Both the position numbers and the translations under genes were made by a program. The notes beneath the pieces were generated by a model. The model was not told the DNA's origin and made no database searches. It saw only the letters and a program-made list of their open reading frames with translations. From Bacillota bacterium (GTDB lineage: Bacteria; Bacillota; Dethiobacteria; DTU022), in the NCBI GenBank assembly GCA_019428945.1, contig JAHYJM010000012.1, positions 1 to 35,601 of the forward strand: DNA of 35,601 nt. The letters are read 5' to 3'. Position 1 is the stretch's first letter. Each line of letters begins with the position of its first letter. Of the stretch, positions 16,246 to 24,205 are shown in pieces.

Positions 16246-17007
16246 ATGCCTGATAAAAAGTTTGACATAATAGTTATCGGTGGGGGCGCAGCAGGTCTGG
16301 TTGCTGCAGTGGCAGCAGGCGCCTTTGGAGCAAAAACAGCGCTGATTGAAAAAGAAAAACTTGGTGGTGAGTGTTCCTGGACAGGCTGTATCCCTTCTAA
16401 AACCCTGCTTGCCGCTGCGGAGACAGCCCATAAAATACAGCAAAGCCCATGGTTAGAATGCAGTTTTTCAAAAGAAAGCAAAAACCTTTTGGAAAGCAGT
16501 GTAATGGAGCACGTGCGCTCGACAGTTGTGTCTGCGGCAAAAGCAAAAGGAGATGTAATCTTATTTCTTCACGCCGATAGTTTGCTAACTGCCGGCATGT
16601 TTGAACAAATTGAATTGTGCCTGAAGCAAAATGAATATATTGGCGGCGCTTTTAAGATGAAGCTATCGGGAGAGCAGATTTTCTACCGGATTTTAGAGGC
16701 TGGGGGGGATCTTTACTGCCGATTGACTAAAACCTATTTTGGAGACAGGGGCATTTTTATCCGAACTTCTGCCTTCAGGCAAATGGGAGGCTTTAAGGAG
16801 CTTCCGATTATGACGGATGTAGAGTTTTCAAGAAGGATGGTCAGTATTGGCAAAACAGCCTTTTTACCAGGACCCATAATCAGCAGCAGCCGCAAATTTG
16901 ACGATGAGGGGCCACTACATACCCTTTATAAAATATTTTGGGCTCTGGTAGCCTATCGCCTGGGATACCCCCTGGAAATAATCAGAGAAAAATATTACGG
17001 CAGGTAA
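16246..17007 (+). CDS. Chimeric ORF: FAD/NAD disulfide oxidoreductase N-terminus fused to TIGR04283 glycosyltransferase C-terminus
   Basis: A 253-residue open frame with two halves from different families. Residues 1 to about 97 are the front of a Lpd/MerA-type oxidoreductase: FAD-binding [14 protein letters not shown], then the redox-disulfide motif [16 protein letters not shown] (Cys43, Cys48) and [10 protein letters not shown]. From about residue 100 it becomes the back of a TIGR04283 glycosyltransferase: [39 protein letters not shown], and a C-terminal [14 protein letters not shown]. The oxidoreductase lacks its NAD and dimerisation domains, and the glycosyltransferase lacks the start of its nucleotide-binding fold. 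An in-frame deletion between adjacent operon genes explains this, with the join at about 16530-16548. Full activity of either half is unlikely. The ribosome binding site (GTGAGG) is ordinary. Confidence 0.85.
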   Translation: MPDKKFDIIVIGGGAAGLVAAVAAGAFGAKTALIEKEKLGGECSWTGCIPSKTLLAAAETAHKIQQSPWLECSFSKESKNLLESSVMEHVRSTVVSAAKAKGDVILFLHADSLLTAGMFEQIELCLKQNEYIGGAFKMKLSGEQIFYRILEAGGDLYCRLTKTYFGDRGIFIRTSAFRQMGGFKELPIMTDVEFSRRMVSIGKTAFLPGPIISSSRKFDDEGPLHTLYKIFWALVAYRLGYPLEIIREKYYGR

Positions 17008-17063
17008 AGCTGCTTCGCAAAATTACATATTGTATAAATAGTAATGATGTTTAAATTGGTTCC

Positions 17064-17099
17064 GAATAATGCTATAATTGCTATAGTAAATATAGCATT
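17064..17099 (+). promoter_or_regulatory. Extended -10 promoter with overlapping inverted repeat
   Basis: TGCTATAAT (17070-17078) is a perfect extended -10. An inverted repeat, AATGCTATA (17068-17076) and TATAGCATT (17091-17099), overlaps it and runs into ATTTTT. It could be an operator for the lipoprotein gene at 17118, or an AT-rich terminator for the preceding operon. The 15-mer GAATAATGCTATAAT (17064-17078) also occurs upstream of the DUF6448 gene. Confidence 0.5.
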
Positions 17100-17117
17100 A
17101 TTTTTAGAAGGCGCAGG

Positions 17118-17657
17118 ATGAACTTGAGAGGCTATAAAATGCTGGCTTTGGCATTAATATCAATTGCCTTTATTGTGGGATGTAGTGATGTTATTCCGGC
17201 AAGCCCGGTTACAGAATCTGTATCGCCACCTGATTTGAGCACGGATAATAACCAGGTTTTTGGCCAGGTCACCGATACGACAGTAAAGGAGACTGCCGTG
17301 GTAAATATTGAAGGTGCAGGCAGTTTCAGCTTTAACCCTAATGAGGTTAAAACAACCCGCCCAGATATCTTTAAACCGGGCGTCATTACCGCTATCGATA
17401 CCATCCTCAGCCTGGGCGAAGCCGGCTTGCTCAGTTATGATTTACAGTGGTACGAATCAATTGGTACTGCCGGCCTGGTGAAAAGCTACTGGGTAGAGCG
17501 GATCAATGAAGATCAAAGTGCAGGGCGATGTGGGTTTGTTTACGAGGCCGGGAATGAACTTTTCCGCTTTTTTAAAGGCAACCATAACCATATCCCCTCG
17601 GATATCAGGGTTTTAAATTCCCCGGCCTACCTTGAATACTTCTGGATCTGTATTTAG
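17118..17657 (+). CDS. Predicted lipoprotein of unknown function
   Basis: A 179-residue protein with a type II signal peptide: Lys/Arg start, hydrophobic segment and lipobox FIVGC, making Cys22 the lipidated residue. A low-complexity Pro/Ser/Thr linker precedes a small folded domain from about residue 60, with FSFNPNEVKTTRPDIF, a central VITAIDTILSLGE stretch and a C-terminal YEAGNELFRFFKGNHNHIPS. No family recognised; the domain layout recalls small extracellular ligand-binding lipoproteins but no function is claimed. It has its own promoter candidate. The next gene starts 36 bp downstream. Confidence 0.75.
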   Translation: MNLRGYKMLALALISIAFIVGCSDVIPASPVTESVSPPDLSTDNNQVFGQVTDTTVKETAVVNIEGAGSFSFNPNEVKTTRPDIFKPGVITAIDTILSLGEAGLLSYDLQWYESIGTAGLVKSYWVERINEDQSAGRCGFVYEAGNELFRFFKGNHNHIPSDIRVLNSPAYLEYFWICI

Positions 17658-17693
17658 TACGAATTTAGATTTTGAGAAGAAAGGATGATTTTG

Positions 17694-18449
17694 GTGACAA
17701 AAAATATACTTAGCGCACAGCAGGAAGAGCTATGCAACACCAGCAGATGGGATTTCTCTGACCTTAAAGCAGTATTCATTAATTGCACGCTTAAAAAAAG
17801 CCCTGAAATGTCGCATACTGAAGGTTTAATCAAAATTTCTCAGGCGATCATGGAGAAAAATAAAGTAAGTGTAGAGTTAATTCGCGCGGTTGATTATGAA
17901 ATCGCCTGCGGAGTTTATGCGGATATGACCGAACACGGCTGGGAAAAAGATGATTGGCCGCAGATCTTTAAAAAGATTATGGATGCAGATATTTTGGTGC
18001 TCGGTTCGGCTATCTGGCTCGGCGAAAAAACCTCAATTTGTCAAAAGGTGATTGAACGGCTTTACGGCCAATCGGGTGAGTTGAATAAAGATGGTCAGTA
18101 TGCCTACTATGGACGGGTTGGCGGTTGCCTGATTACCGGTAATGAAGACGGGGTAAAACACTGCGGAATGGGCATTTTATATTCTCTGCAGCACCTCGGC
18201 TTTGTAATCCCACCCCAGGCTGATGCCGGCTGGCTTGGACCGATCGGGCCCGGACCATCCTACCTGGATCCTGATTCAGGCGGCTCTGAAAATGATTTTA
18301 CCAACCGTAATACTACTTTTATGACCTGGAATCTATTACATATGGCCAGAATGATTAAAGACAGGGGCGGTATCCCGGCGCACGGCAACCAGCGCAGTAA
18401 GTGGGCCGCGGGCTGTCGTTTTGATCATCCCAATCCAGAGTATCGTTAA
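17694..18449 (+). CDS. Flavodoxin-family / NADPH-dependent FMN reductase-like protein
   Basis: About 251 residues. A flavodoxin-like fold is indicated by KAVFINCTLKKSPEMSHTEGLI near the N-terminus (FMN phosphate loop region), DADILVLGSAIWLGEKTS in the middle, and a C-terminal stretch FTNRNTTFMTWNLLHMARM followed by GGIPAHGNQRSKW, typical of this flavodoxin subgroup. Expected to bind FMN; electron donor and acceptor unknown. The frame also offers ATG 17685, but AAAGG directly abuts it, whereas GTG 17694 is well spaced from AAAGGATGA, so GTG is preferred. Followed on the same strand by the cyclodeaminase gene. Confidence 0.85.
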   Translation: MTKNILSAQQEELCNTSRWDFSDLKAVFINCTLKKSPEMSHTEGLIKISQAIMEKNKVSVELIRAVDYEIACGVYADMTEHGWEKDDWPQIFKKIMDADILVLGSAIWLGEKTSICQKVIERLYGQSGELNKDGQYAYYGRVGGCLITGNEDGVKHCGMGILYSLQHLGFVIPPQADAGWLGPIGPGPSYLDPDSGGSENDFTNRNTTFMTWNLLHMARMIKDRGGIPAHGNQRSKWAAGCRFDHPNPEYR

Positions 18450-18495
18450 AGTGCGATCCGGGCAGAACAAATAAGCTTGTGGGGGAAGTGACAAA

Positions 18496-19152
18496 ATGTT
18501 AAAGGAGATTTCAGTAGACCTTTTTATAAGGGAGGCTGCGTCCTCAACTCCGGTACCTAACGGCAGCAGCATTGCTGCACTGGCTGGAGCACAGGCGGCG
18601 GCACTGCTCTCAATGTACTGCAACCTAAGTATGGATCGCAAGCAGTTTGGTGATATTGTCGATCTGATGCATAAAATGGGCGAAGAAGCTCGTTTTATTT
18701 GTGTAAAGCTACTCGAAGGTGCCGATATCAGCGCTATTATCTTCAACCAAAGCGCTGGTGCTCTTAAAATGCCACAGGATACAAATGAGCAGATCGAAAA
18801 CCGTAACAGGTCTTTGCAGGAGGCCGCAGCAAGAGCGGTAAAAGTTGCCCTTAGATCGACCTGGGGCTGCTTAAGAATTCTATATCTGATAAATGAAGTG
18901 GCAAACAAGGGCAATAAACAGCTTACTGCAGATTTGGGCGTTGCTAACCTGCAAAGTTATTCCGGCGCTGTTGGCACATGCTACAGCTTGAACAGCAACC
19001 TTGAGCAATTTTCTGATCAAGTATTAGCAGCCTCATACCGGCAGGAAGCTGGAAACCTTTTAGGCGAAGCACAGAGGCTATATGACCTGAACCGCGAAAT
19101 GCTGGAAGAATTACTGGAGCACGCATACCCTGTAAAAGGTGGATTAACTTGA
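18496..19152 (+). CDS. Cyclodeaminase/cyclohydrolase-family protein (FTCD C-terminal type)
   Basis: A 218-residue, mostly helical protein matching stand-alone FTCD_C proteins, which act on folate-bound one-carbon units (formimino- or methenyl-tetrahydrofolate). Hallmarks are the opening EISVDLFIREAASSTPVPNG, then SSIAALAGAQAAALLSMYCNL and the final DLNREMLEELL. In most relatives the loop reads PGGGS; here it is PNGSS, so a conserved glycine-rich segment is altered and activity is uncertain. Its stop overlaps the TTG start of rpiA (TTGA), so the two are translationally coupled. No other folate gene is nearby. Confidence 0.85.
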   Translation: MLKEISVDLFIREAASSTPVPNGSSIAALAGAQAAALLSMYCNLSMDRKQFGDIVDLMHKMGEEARFICVKLLEGADISAIIFNQSAGALKMPQDTNEQIENRNRSLQEAAARAVKVALRSTWGCLRILYLINEVANKGNKQLTADLGVANLQSYSGAVGTCYSLNSNLEQFSDQVLAASYRQEAGNLLGEAQRLYDLNREMLEELLEHAYPVKGGLT

Positions 19153-19874
19153 ATAAATTAATAGGTATCAGCGATGAAGAGGCAAATAACACTATGGCAG
19201 ATGTAGAGTTTGCAAAAAGAAAAGCGGCCGAAGCAGCCCTCAGTTATATAGATCCTGACCAGCTGCTTGGGGTCGGAACGGGCAGTACAGTTTCATGTTT
19301 TATTGAGGCGATGATTTTAAACAAGGTGTTTCCGGCAGCAGCAATTCCAACATCAGCAGTAACAGAAAAACTTCTACTTGAGGCTGGCATAAAGATTACA
19401 CAACATGAAGAGGCCAATCAACTGATTCCTGTTTATATTGATAGCGCAGACTTTATTGATTACTCCGGGCAGGCCATAAAAGGTGGCGGCGGCGCACACA
19501 GAATTGAAAAACAAGTTGCTTGCTCTTCGCGCACCTGGGTTTGTATTATTGATGAAAGTAAATTGATTGATCAATGGCAGGAACCATTCCCCTTGCCGCT
19601 GGAGATTATCCCCACTGAATACAATCAGGTTGCCGCACAGGTCAAGGCGATGGGCGGCCGATTGATCCGCCGAATTAGCGCAAAAGCTGATTCGGGCAAC
19701 CTGCTGGCAGATATTCATGAGATCGATCTGACCGGAGATCTTAAAGAACTCGAAATAGCAATAGAAAGAATACCAGGTGTAGCTGCCTGTGGTATTTTTG
19801 CCATAAGAAAGGCCGATATTATTCTGGTTGGCAGTTCTGACGGAACTGTTATACTTATTGAACCTGGAAGGTGA
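19149..19874 (+). CDS. rpiA: Ribose-5-phosphate isomerase A
   Basis: A 241-residue enzyme interconverting ribose-5-phosphate and ribulose-5-phosphate. The RpiA signatures are present in order: GVGTGSTVSCFIEAM (phosphate loop), TSAVTEKLLLEAGI, YIDSADFID (DxAD), IKGGGGAHRIEKQVA with the catalytic Glu, CIIDESKLID, and PLPLEIIP. It starts at TTG 19149 with AAAGGTGG six bases before it, overlapping the preceding stop by a TTGA junction; ATG 19194 is a less likely alternative. With gnd and zwf about 8-10 kb away in the same element, it supplies the step after 6-phosphogluconate decarboxylation. Confidence 0.93.
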   Translation: MNKLIGISDEEANNTMADVEFAKRKAAEAALSYIDPDQLLGVGTGSTVSCFIEAMILNKVFPAAAIPTSAVTEKLLLEAGIKITQHEEANQLIPVYIDSADFIDYSGQAIKGGGGAHRIEKQVACSSRTWVCIIDESKLIDQWQEPFPLPLEIIPTEYNQVAAQVKAMGGRLIRRISAKADSGNLLADIHEIDLTGDLKELEIAIERIPGVAACGIFAIRKADIILVGSSDGTVILIEPGR

Positions 19875-19881
19875 ACCAATT

Positions 19882-20625
19882 ATGATTAAGGCGGTAATAT
19901 TTGATCTTGATGGCACCCTTGTAAAAACTGAAAGATTGAAAGCAATTTCCTATGGGTTGGCAGCAAACGAGCTTGATCCGGAAAGAGACCACCAGGATCA
20001 GGCGCTGCTCGCTTTTGCCGAAGTAGTAGGCCGGCCCAGACACGAGGTGGCTCAACATATATTACAAAAACTAAATGTTGAAGAAGCAGCAGCCCGGCGT
20101 TGTAAAGAATTCATGGTTAGCGAAGCCTGGCAGGCACTGGTCCAAATCAGGCTGCAGTTATATGAGAAAATGATAAAAGACGCTGATTTACTGCGCAAAA
20201 ACATATGGCCATACAGTATAGAGCTTTTAAAATGGGCACGCTCGGAAAGATATTTGACCGGGTTGGCCACAGCGTCTTCCTGCCAGGCTGCTCATCATGT
20301 TTTAAAAGCCCTTGATCTGGAGGCATCTTTTAATTATATCGCTACCAATGATGACGTTGAGCACAATAAACCGGATCCGGAGATTTACCAGTTAGTTGCG
20401 TCCGGTCTGGGGGTTTTACCGGCAGAATGTATTGTGATTGAAGATTCACCTGCCGGTGTAACCGCAGCCAGAGAAGCTGGCATGGCTTATCTCGCAGTCA
20501 GCACAGAATTTACCCGGAACCGGTTGCATGCCGATCAATATATTGACGAAAAGTGGATCGTCGATGAGCCTTCCAGGCTTAAGCAACAATTTATGCAGCT
20601 AATAGCTGAAATAGCGGCTACCTGA
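19882..20625 (+). CDS. HAD-IA phosphatase/phosphomutase, beta-phosphoglucomutase-like
   Basis: A 247-residue HAD-superfamily protein. Motif I is FDLDGTLVKTE (residues 7-17) with the nucleophilic Asp. A helical cap follows, then motif II in GLATASS, motif III Lys in HNKPDPEIY and motif IV in VIEDSPAGVTAA. This subgroup holds beta-phosphoglucomutases and sugar-phosphate phosphatases; the exact substrate cannot be read from sequence. ATG 19882 follows GAAGGTGA, seven bases before it and just 7 bp after rpiA, so the longer frame from 19828 is rejected. Probably cotranscribed with the cyclodeaminase and rpiA genes. Confidence 0.88.
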   Translation: MIKAVIFDLDGTLVKTERLKAISYGLAANELDPERDHQDQALLAFAEVVGRPRHEVAQHILQKLNVEEAAARRCKEFMVSEAWQALVQIRLQLYEKMIKDADLLRKNIWPYSIELLKWARSERYLTGLATASSCQAAHHVLKALDLEASFNYIATNDDVEHNKPDPEIYQLVASGLGVLPAECIVIEDSPAGVTAAREAGMAYLAVSTEFTRNRLHADQYIDEKWIVDEPSRLKQQFMQLIAEIAAT

Positions 20626-20674
20626 CATCTATAATACAACCCTGATAGAATTAACTTTTTTTGCATAACGATGC

Positions 20675-22138
20675 TTAGCTGGTTAGCTTTTCCAAAAGAT
20701 CGTCCAGCGATACAAAAGCAAATGATGAAGCATAATCGGCCATGGCGTAGGGGATAACCAATTCATTATTATGGATTATTGCGCCGCATGAATAAAGTAC
20801 ATTGGGCACGTACCCTTCACGCTCATCGTCATTTGGTTTCATCAGCGGTTCATGCAGAGATCCGATTACTTTAGAAGGGTCATCTAAATCAAGTAAAGTT
20901 GCCCCGATACTATACGCGCGCATTGTACCAACTCCATGGGTCAGCAAGAGCCAACCAGCTTCTGTTTTTAACGGTGAGCCGCAGTTACCAATTTGGATGA
21001 ACTGCCAGGGCTGGATAGGTTTTTCGAGCAATTCAGCTTCGTGCCAGTAGTGAATATCATCAGAGTACATGATATAGTTGTTAACCCCATCAAGCCTGGC
21101 AATCATGGCATAATGGTTATTAATCTTTTGCGGAAAAAGCGCCATGCCCTTGTTTTGAGCATATTCACCATTTAAAGGCATAACTTTAAAATGATAAAAA
21201 TCTTGTGTTTCAATGAGTTTTGGCAAAATGGCGTAACCGTTGTATGCGGTATAAGTGGCGTAGTAGGTGGCCAATCCTTTGTCATCAGTAAATTTAACGA
21301 AGCGCGCATCCTCAATACCATTGCGCTCTGTATCGGCAATGGGAAAGATCACCCTTTCAGAAATTGCAGTATCCAGCGAAAAAGTTATCTCATAATATGA
21401 ATTTGCCAGCCAGTTGCAATCTTTGATTACTTTCTTCTGAATAGTACTTAAATCTTCTTTTTTAAGCACAGCATTAATATGCTCCTGCAGCTCTTCATAG
21501 GTGAAGCTGCTCTCTAACCGATCTGTAACAACTCTTAATAAATCCATCTGAACATCCATCTCAGCTAGTTTCTGCACGAAGTCTTCTTTTTGGTAAATAT
21601 GCTTCTTTACGGTTTCAGGAATCTCCAAAAGATCTCCGGAAGGCTTGAATTGCAAGCCATTATTTTTATCAATGACGCCGCTTCTGAAGACTACTGAAGA
21701 TATGTGTCCTTCTCCGGTTGCCCTAAAGCTGGCAATCACTCTTTTTTCACCATCTTCGAGACCGGTCTGGTCAGGATCTTCGACAATAGAAGGGTTAAAA
21801 AAAGCAGCTGACTCAATTGAGTATTCCATTGTAAAATATGAGCCGATCAGCAACTGCTTTTCTCTGGTTATTTTTGAAGAATCAACATCCATCCCAGCAA
21901 CTAATTCTTTAACATCAAGAAAGTTATTATTAAAGATTTTTGATATGTTGCGATGGCGTAGTGAATAGTCGGTTAAAGTGTGATTCAGAGTCAGCCGCGC
22001 TTCATCATCCGGCAAATCTAAGATTCTTTCGATTATCCCTTTTTTCCGAATATCATCGCCTGGATCAAAATAGCGGGCAATAACCCGGTTCGCTTTTGGA
22101 GTTAGCTTTATATTACTGCGCCTTACCTGTAGAGGCAT
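20675..22138 (-). CDS. Glycoside hydrolase family 130 protein (mannoside phosphorylase-like)
   Basis: A 487-residue protein. The C-terminal half is a GH130 five-bladed beta-propeller: IEDARFVKF near 285, YIMYSDDIHYWHE near 360, QIGNCGSPLKTEAGWLLLTHGV near 395, and EGYVPNVLYSCGA near 455. The N-terminal 200 residues are helical, as in longer GH130 members. The family phosphorolyses or hydrolyses beta-mannosides; specificity is unknown here. ATG follows AGGAGATTAACC. It lies 27 bp downstream of the flavoprotein gene on the same strand, so the two share an operon though no functional link is obvious. It converges with the HAD gene, and no strong terminator was seen between them. Confidence 0.88.
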   Translation of the reverse strand: MPLQVRRSNIKLTPKANRVIARYFDPGDDIRKKGIIERILDLPDDEARLTLNHTLTDYSLRHRNISKIFNNNFLDVKELVAGMDVDSSKITREKQLLIGSYFTMEYSIESAAFFNPSIVEDPDQTGLEDGEKRVIASFRATGEGHISSVVFRSGVIDKNNGLQFKPSGDLLEIPETVKKHIYQKEDFVQKLAEMDVQMDLLRVVTDRLESSFTYEELQEHINAVLKKEDLSTIQKKVIKDCNWLANSYYEITFSLDTAISERVIFPIADTERNGIEDARFVKFTDDKGLATYYATYTAYNGYAILPKLIETQDFYHFKVMPLNGEYAQNKGMALFPQKINNHYAMIARLDGVNNYIMYSDDIHYWHEAELLEKPIQPWQFIQIGNCGSPLKTEAGWLLLTHGVGTMRAYSIGATLLDLDDPSKVIGSLHEPLMKPNDDEREGYVPNVLYSCGAIIHNNELVIPYAMADYASSFAFVSLDDLLEKLTS

Positions 22139-22165
22139 GGTTAATCTCCTTTACCATGATTAGTT

Positions 22166-23557
22166 TTAACTATCGAGAGCCATAAACAGGTTATTCAGTG
22201 ATTCAGCCAGTGTCGGGTGGGCAAACACCCCGTCGCGAATAGCCGTGTAGGGCAACTTGCCGAGCATTGCCACCTGGAGCACCGCCATTACCTCTCCACC
22301 TTCAATGCCAAGGATGGCCGCACCTAAGATTTGACCGGTTTCTGCATCGACTACCGCTTTCATGAAGCCTCTTGTTTCATCTGTTTCCAGGGCACGTGCC
22401 ACCCAGTTCATTGGTATTTTTCCTACTTTAATCTTATAGCCAAGCGATCTTGCTTCCTGCTCGGTTAAACCGACCCGGCCTAACTGGGGGTCGGTAAAAA
22501 CTACATATGGCACCACCCTGCCTTCGGTAGATGCGCTGCCTTGTTCTAATAGGTTTTTGCTCAAGATCCTGTAATCATCATAGGAGATATGCGTAAACGC
22601 CGGCCCGCCCTTTACATCGCCAATCGCATAGATACCTTCAACTGCTGTTTCCAACCGATCATTTACCGGAATAAAGCCTTTTTTATCAACTGAAAGACCT
22701 GTTGCTTCAAGGTTTAACCCGGCAGTGTTCGGCAAATGTCCTGCTGCCAGTAGAAGGTGACTACCTGCTAAAATCTTATCCTGACCATCAGTATTTACAG
22801 TTATCTGGAATCCTGCTTCGGGGGTATAAACAACTTTTACCGGTTGAGTATTTAGCAGTATATCTATTCCTTCGCCCTTAAGAACCTTGGCCATTTCGTC
22901 AGCTACGTCTTTATCTTCTCTGGAAAGAAGCTGTTTTCCCCGATGCACAATCGTCACTTTGCTGCCGAAACGCTTAAACATCTGTCCGAATTCCAGACCG
23001 ACGTAGCCACCACCAATGATAATCAGGTGTTTTGGCAGCTGATCAATTTCCATAATCGTGGTTGAGTTAAGTGCCGGCACCTGGTCAAGCCCTAATCCTG
23101 ACGGAACAGCCGGGCTGGTGCCGGTGTTAATAATGAAAGTGTCTGCTTGCAGATGTGTTGAAAGTCCTTCGCTCATGGTAACTTCAACTGTTTTTTCGCC
23201 TGTAAAACGTCCAAAACCCTCAATGAGGCTTAGCCCATCGGTTGAGAGAATTCCCTTCCGGCTTCCGCTTCTAAAACTTTCCACAATATCCTGTTTGCGT
23301 TTTCGAACAACTTCTAAATCAACCGAGTTGAAAGTAGCGTTAACCCCGTAGTCTTTAGCTCTTTGGACAAGATGGGCAACCCTGGCTGAAGCAATCATCG
23401 TCTTGGTTGGTGTACAACCCGTGTTTACGCAAGATCCGCCAACATATTGATGTTCCACTAAAGCGACCTTCCAACCGGCACCTGCCAGAGCTTTGGCGAG
23501 AGGGGTGCCGCCTTGTCCGGAACCAATAACTACAGCATCAAGCTTGATCATTTCCAT
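22166..23557 (-). CDS. FAD-dependent pyridine nucleotide-disulfide oxidoreductase (Lpd/MerA-like)
   Basis: About 463 residues, full length for the family. N-terminal FAD motif VVIGSGQGGTPLAKAL, redox-active cysteines in GGSCVNTGCTPTKTM, NAD-binding IIIGGGYVGLEFGQMF near 180, second FAD motif GIYAIGDVKGGPAFTH near 310, and a C-terminal dimerisation domain with HPTLAES. It has no N-terminal heavy-metal domain and no C-terminal Cys pair, so mercuric reductase activity is doubtful; it resembles general FAD-containing oxidoreductases. ATG 23557 follows TTGGAGGAAACC; a TTG at 23572 is part of that ribosome binding site and is rejected. Its intact motif differs from the truncated relative in the chimeric ORF (GGECSWTGC), so it is not the source of that fragment. 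Confidence 0.9.
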   Translation of the reverse strand: MEMIKLDAVVIGSGQGGTPLAKALAGAGWKVALVEHQYVGGSCVNTGCTPTKTMIASARVAHLVQRAKDYGVNATFNSVDLEVVRKRKQDIVESFRSGSRKGILSTDGLSLIEGFGRFTGEKTVEVTMSEGLSTHLQADTFIINTGTSPAVPSGLGLDQVPALNSTTIMEIDQLPKHLIIIGGGYVGLEFGQMFKRFGSKVTIVHRGKQLLSREDKDVADEMAKVLKGEGIDILLNTQPVKVVYTPEAGFQITVNTDGQDKILAGSHLLLAAGHLPNTAGLNLEATGLSVDKKGFIPVNDRLETAVEGIYAIGDVKGGPAFTHISYDDYRILSKNLLEQGSASTEGRVVPYVVFTDPQLGRVGLTEQEARSLGYKIKVGKIPMNWVARALETDETRGFMKAVVDAETGQILGAAILGIEGGEVMAVLQVAMLGKLPYTAIRDGVFAHPTLAESLNNLFMALDS

Positions 23558-23639
23558 TTTGGTTTCCTCCAATTTCTTACTGTTGTTATAGACATGGTAT
23601 CATATATTAAATACTTGTTACGAATCTGGGGGCTAAAAT

Positions 23640-24041
23640 ATGAGTGTTTTGACTAAAGAAGTTCCAAAAGCTTTGCGAATATGGTTCATTGTTCATTTTA
23701 TCATCGATTTTATTTTTGCTATACCGCTAATGTTTGTTCCTGTATTGTTCTTAAGCAGTCTGGGTTGGCAGGTTGTTGACCCGATTGCTGCCAGGCTGGT
23801 GTCGGCAGCTTTGTTTGGTATCGGCCTTGAATCCTTGCTATGCTATAAAGCACCGGTTGAAACTTACAAAGGTATGTTAAACCTAAAAATCATATGGTCA
23901 ACCGCTGCTATCGCCGGATTACTTATATCTTTGCTGCAGGAAGATCAGGGGAAGCTAATTGTTCTATCGTTACTGTTAGTGGTCTTTTTATTCTTCAACG
24001 GCCTTTGGGTCTTTTGGAAAATAAAGATAGCAAAACTTTAA
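23640..24041 (+). CDS. Four-helix membrane protein of unknown function
   Basis: A 133-residue protein with predicted membrane segments at about 12-38, 46-65, 80-98 and 104-126. It begins MSVLTKEVPKALRIWFIVHF and ends WVFWKIKIAKL. No family recognised. ATG has a GGGGG-type site seven to nine bases upstream. Divergent from the flavoprotein gene, with 82 bp between the two starts. Confidence 0.7.
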   Translation: MSVLTKEVPKALRIWFIVHFIIDFIFAIPLMFVPVLFLSSLGWQVVDPIAARLVSAALFGIGLESLLCYKAPVETYKGMLNLKIIWSTAAIAGLLISLLQEDQGKLIVLSLLLVVFLFFNGLWVFWKIKIAKL

Positions 24042-24205
24042 TCTGTATAACAAATAACTGTCCGCTCTCTTGTGCTTTGGTAACAGGAACATCTGGGGCC
24101 ATGGGTCAATTTGATCGTCCTAGATCGTGATAGAAGGCTATAGGGAAGGCGATGAAACAGACCGCGGTGGACGAGTGAGGCCGTTGTTGTTTGTCATAGA
24201 AATAT

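Noticed and set aside
22166-23557. Flavoprotein considered as a mercuric reductase (merA)
   Set aside because: It lacks the N-terminal heavy-metal domain and the C-terminal cysteine pair, and no mer genes are nearby; general FAD oxidoreductase is the safer call.
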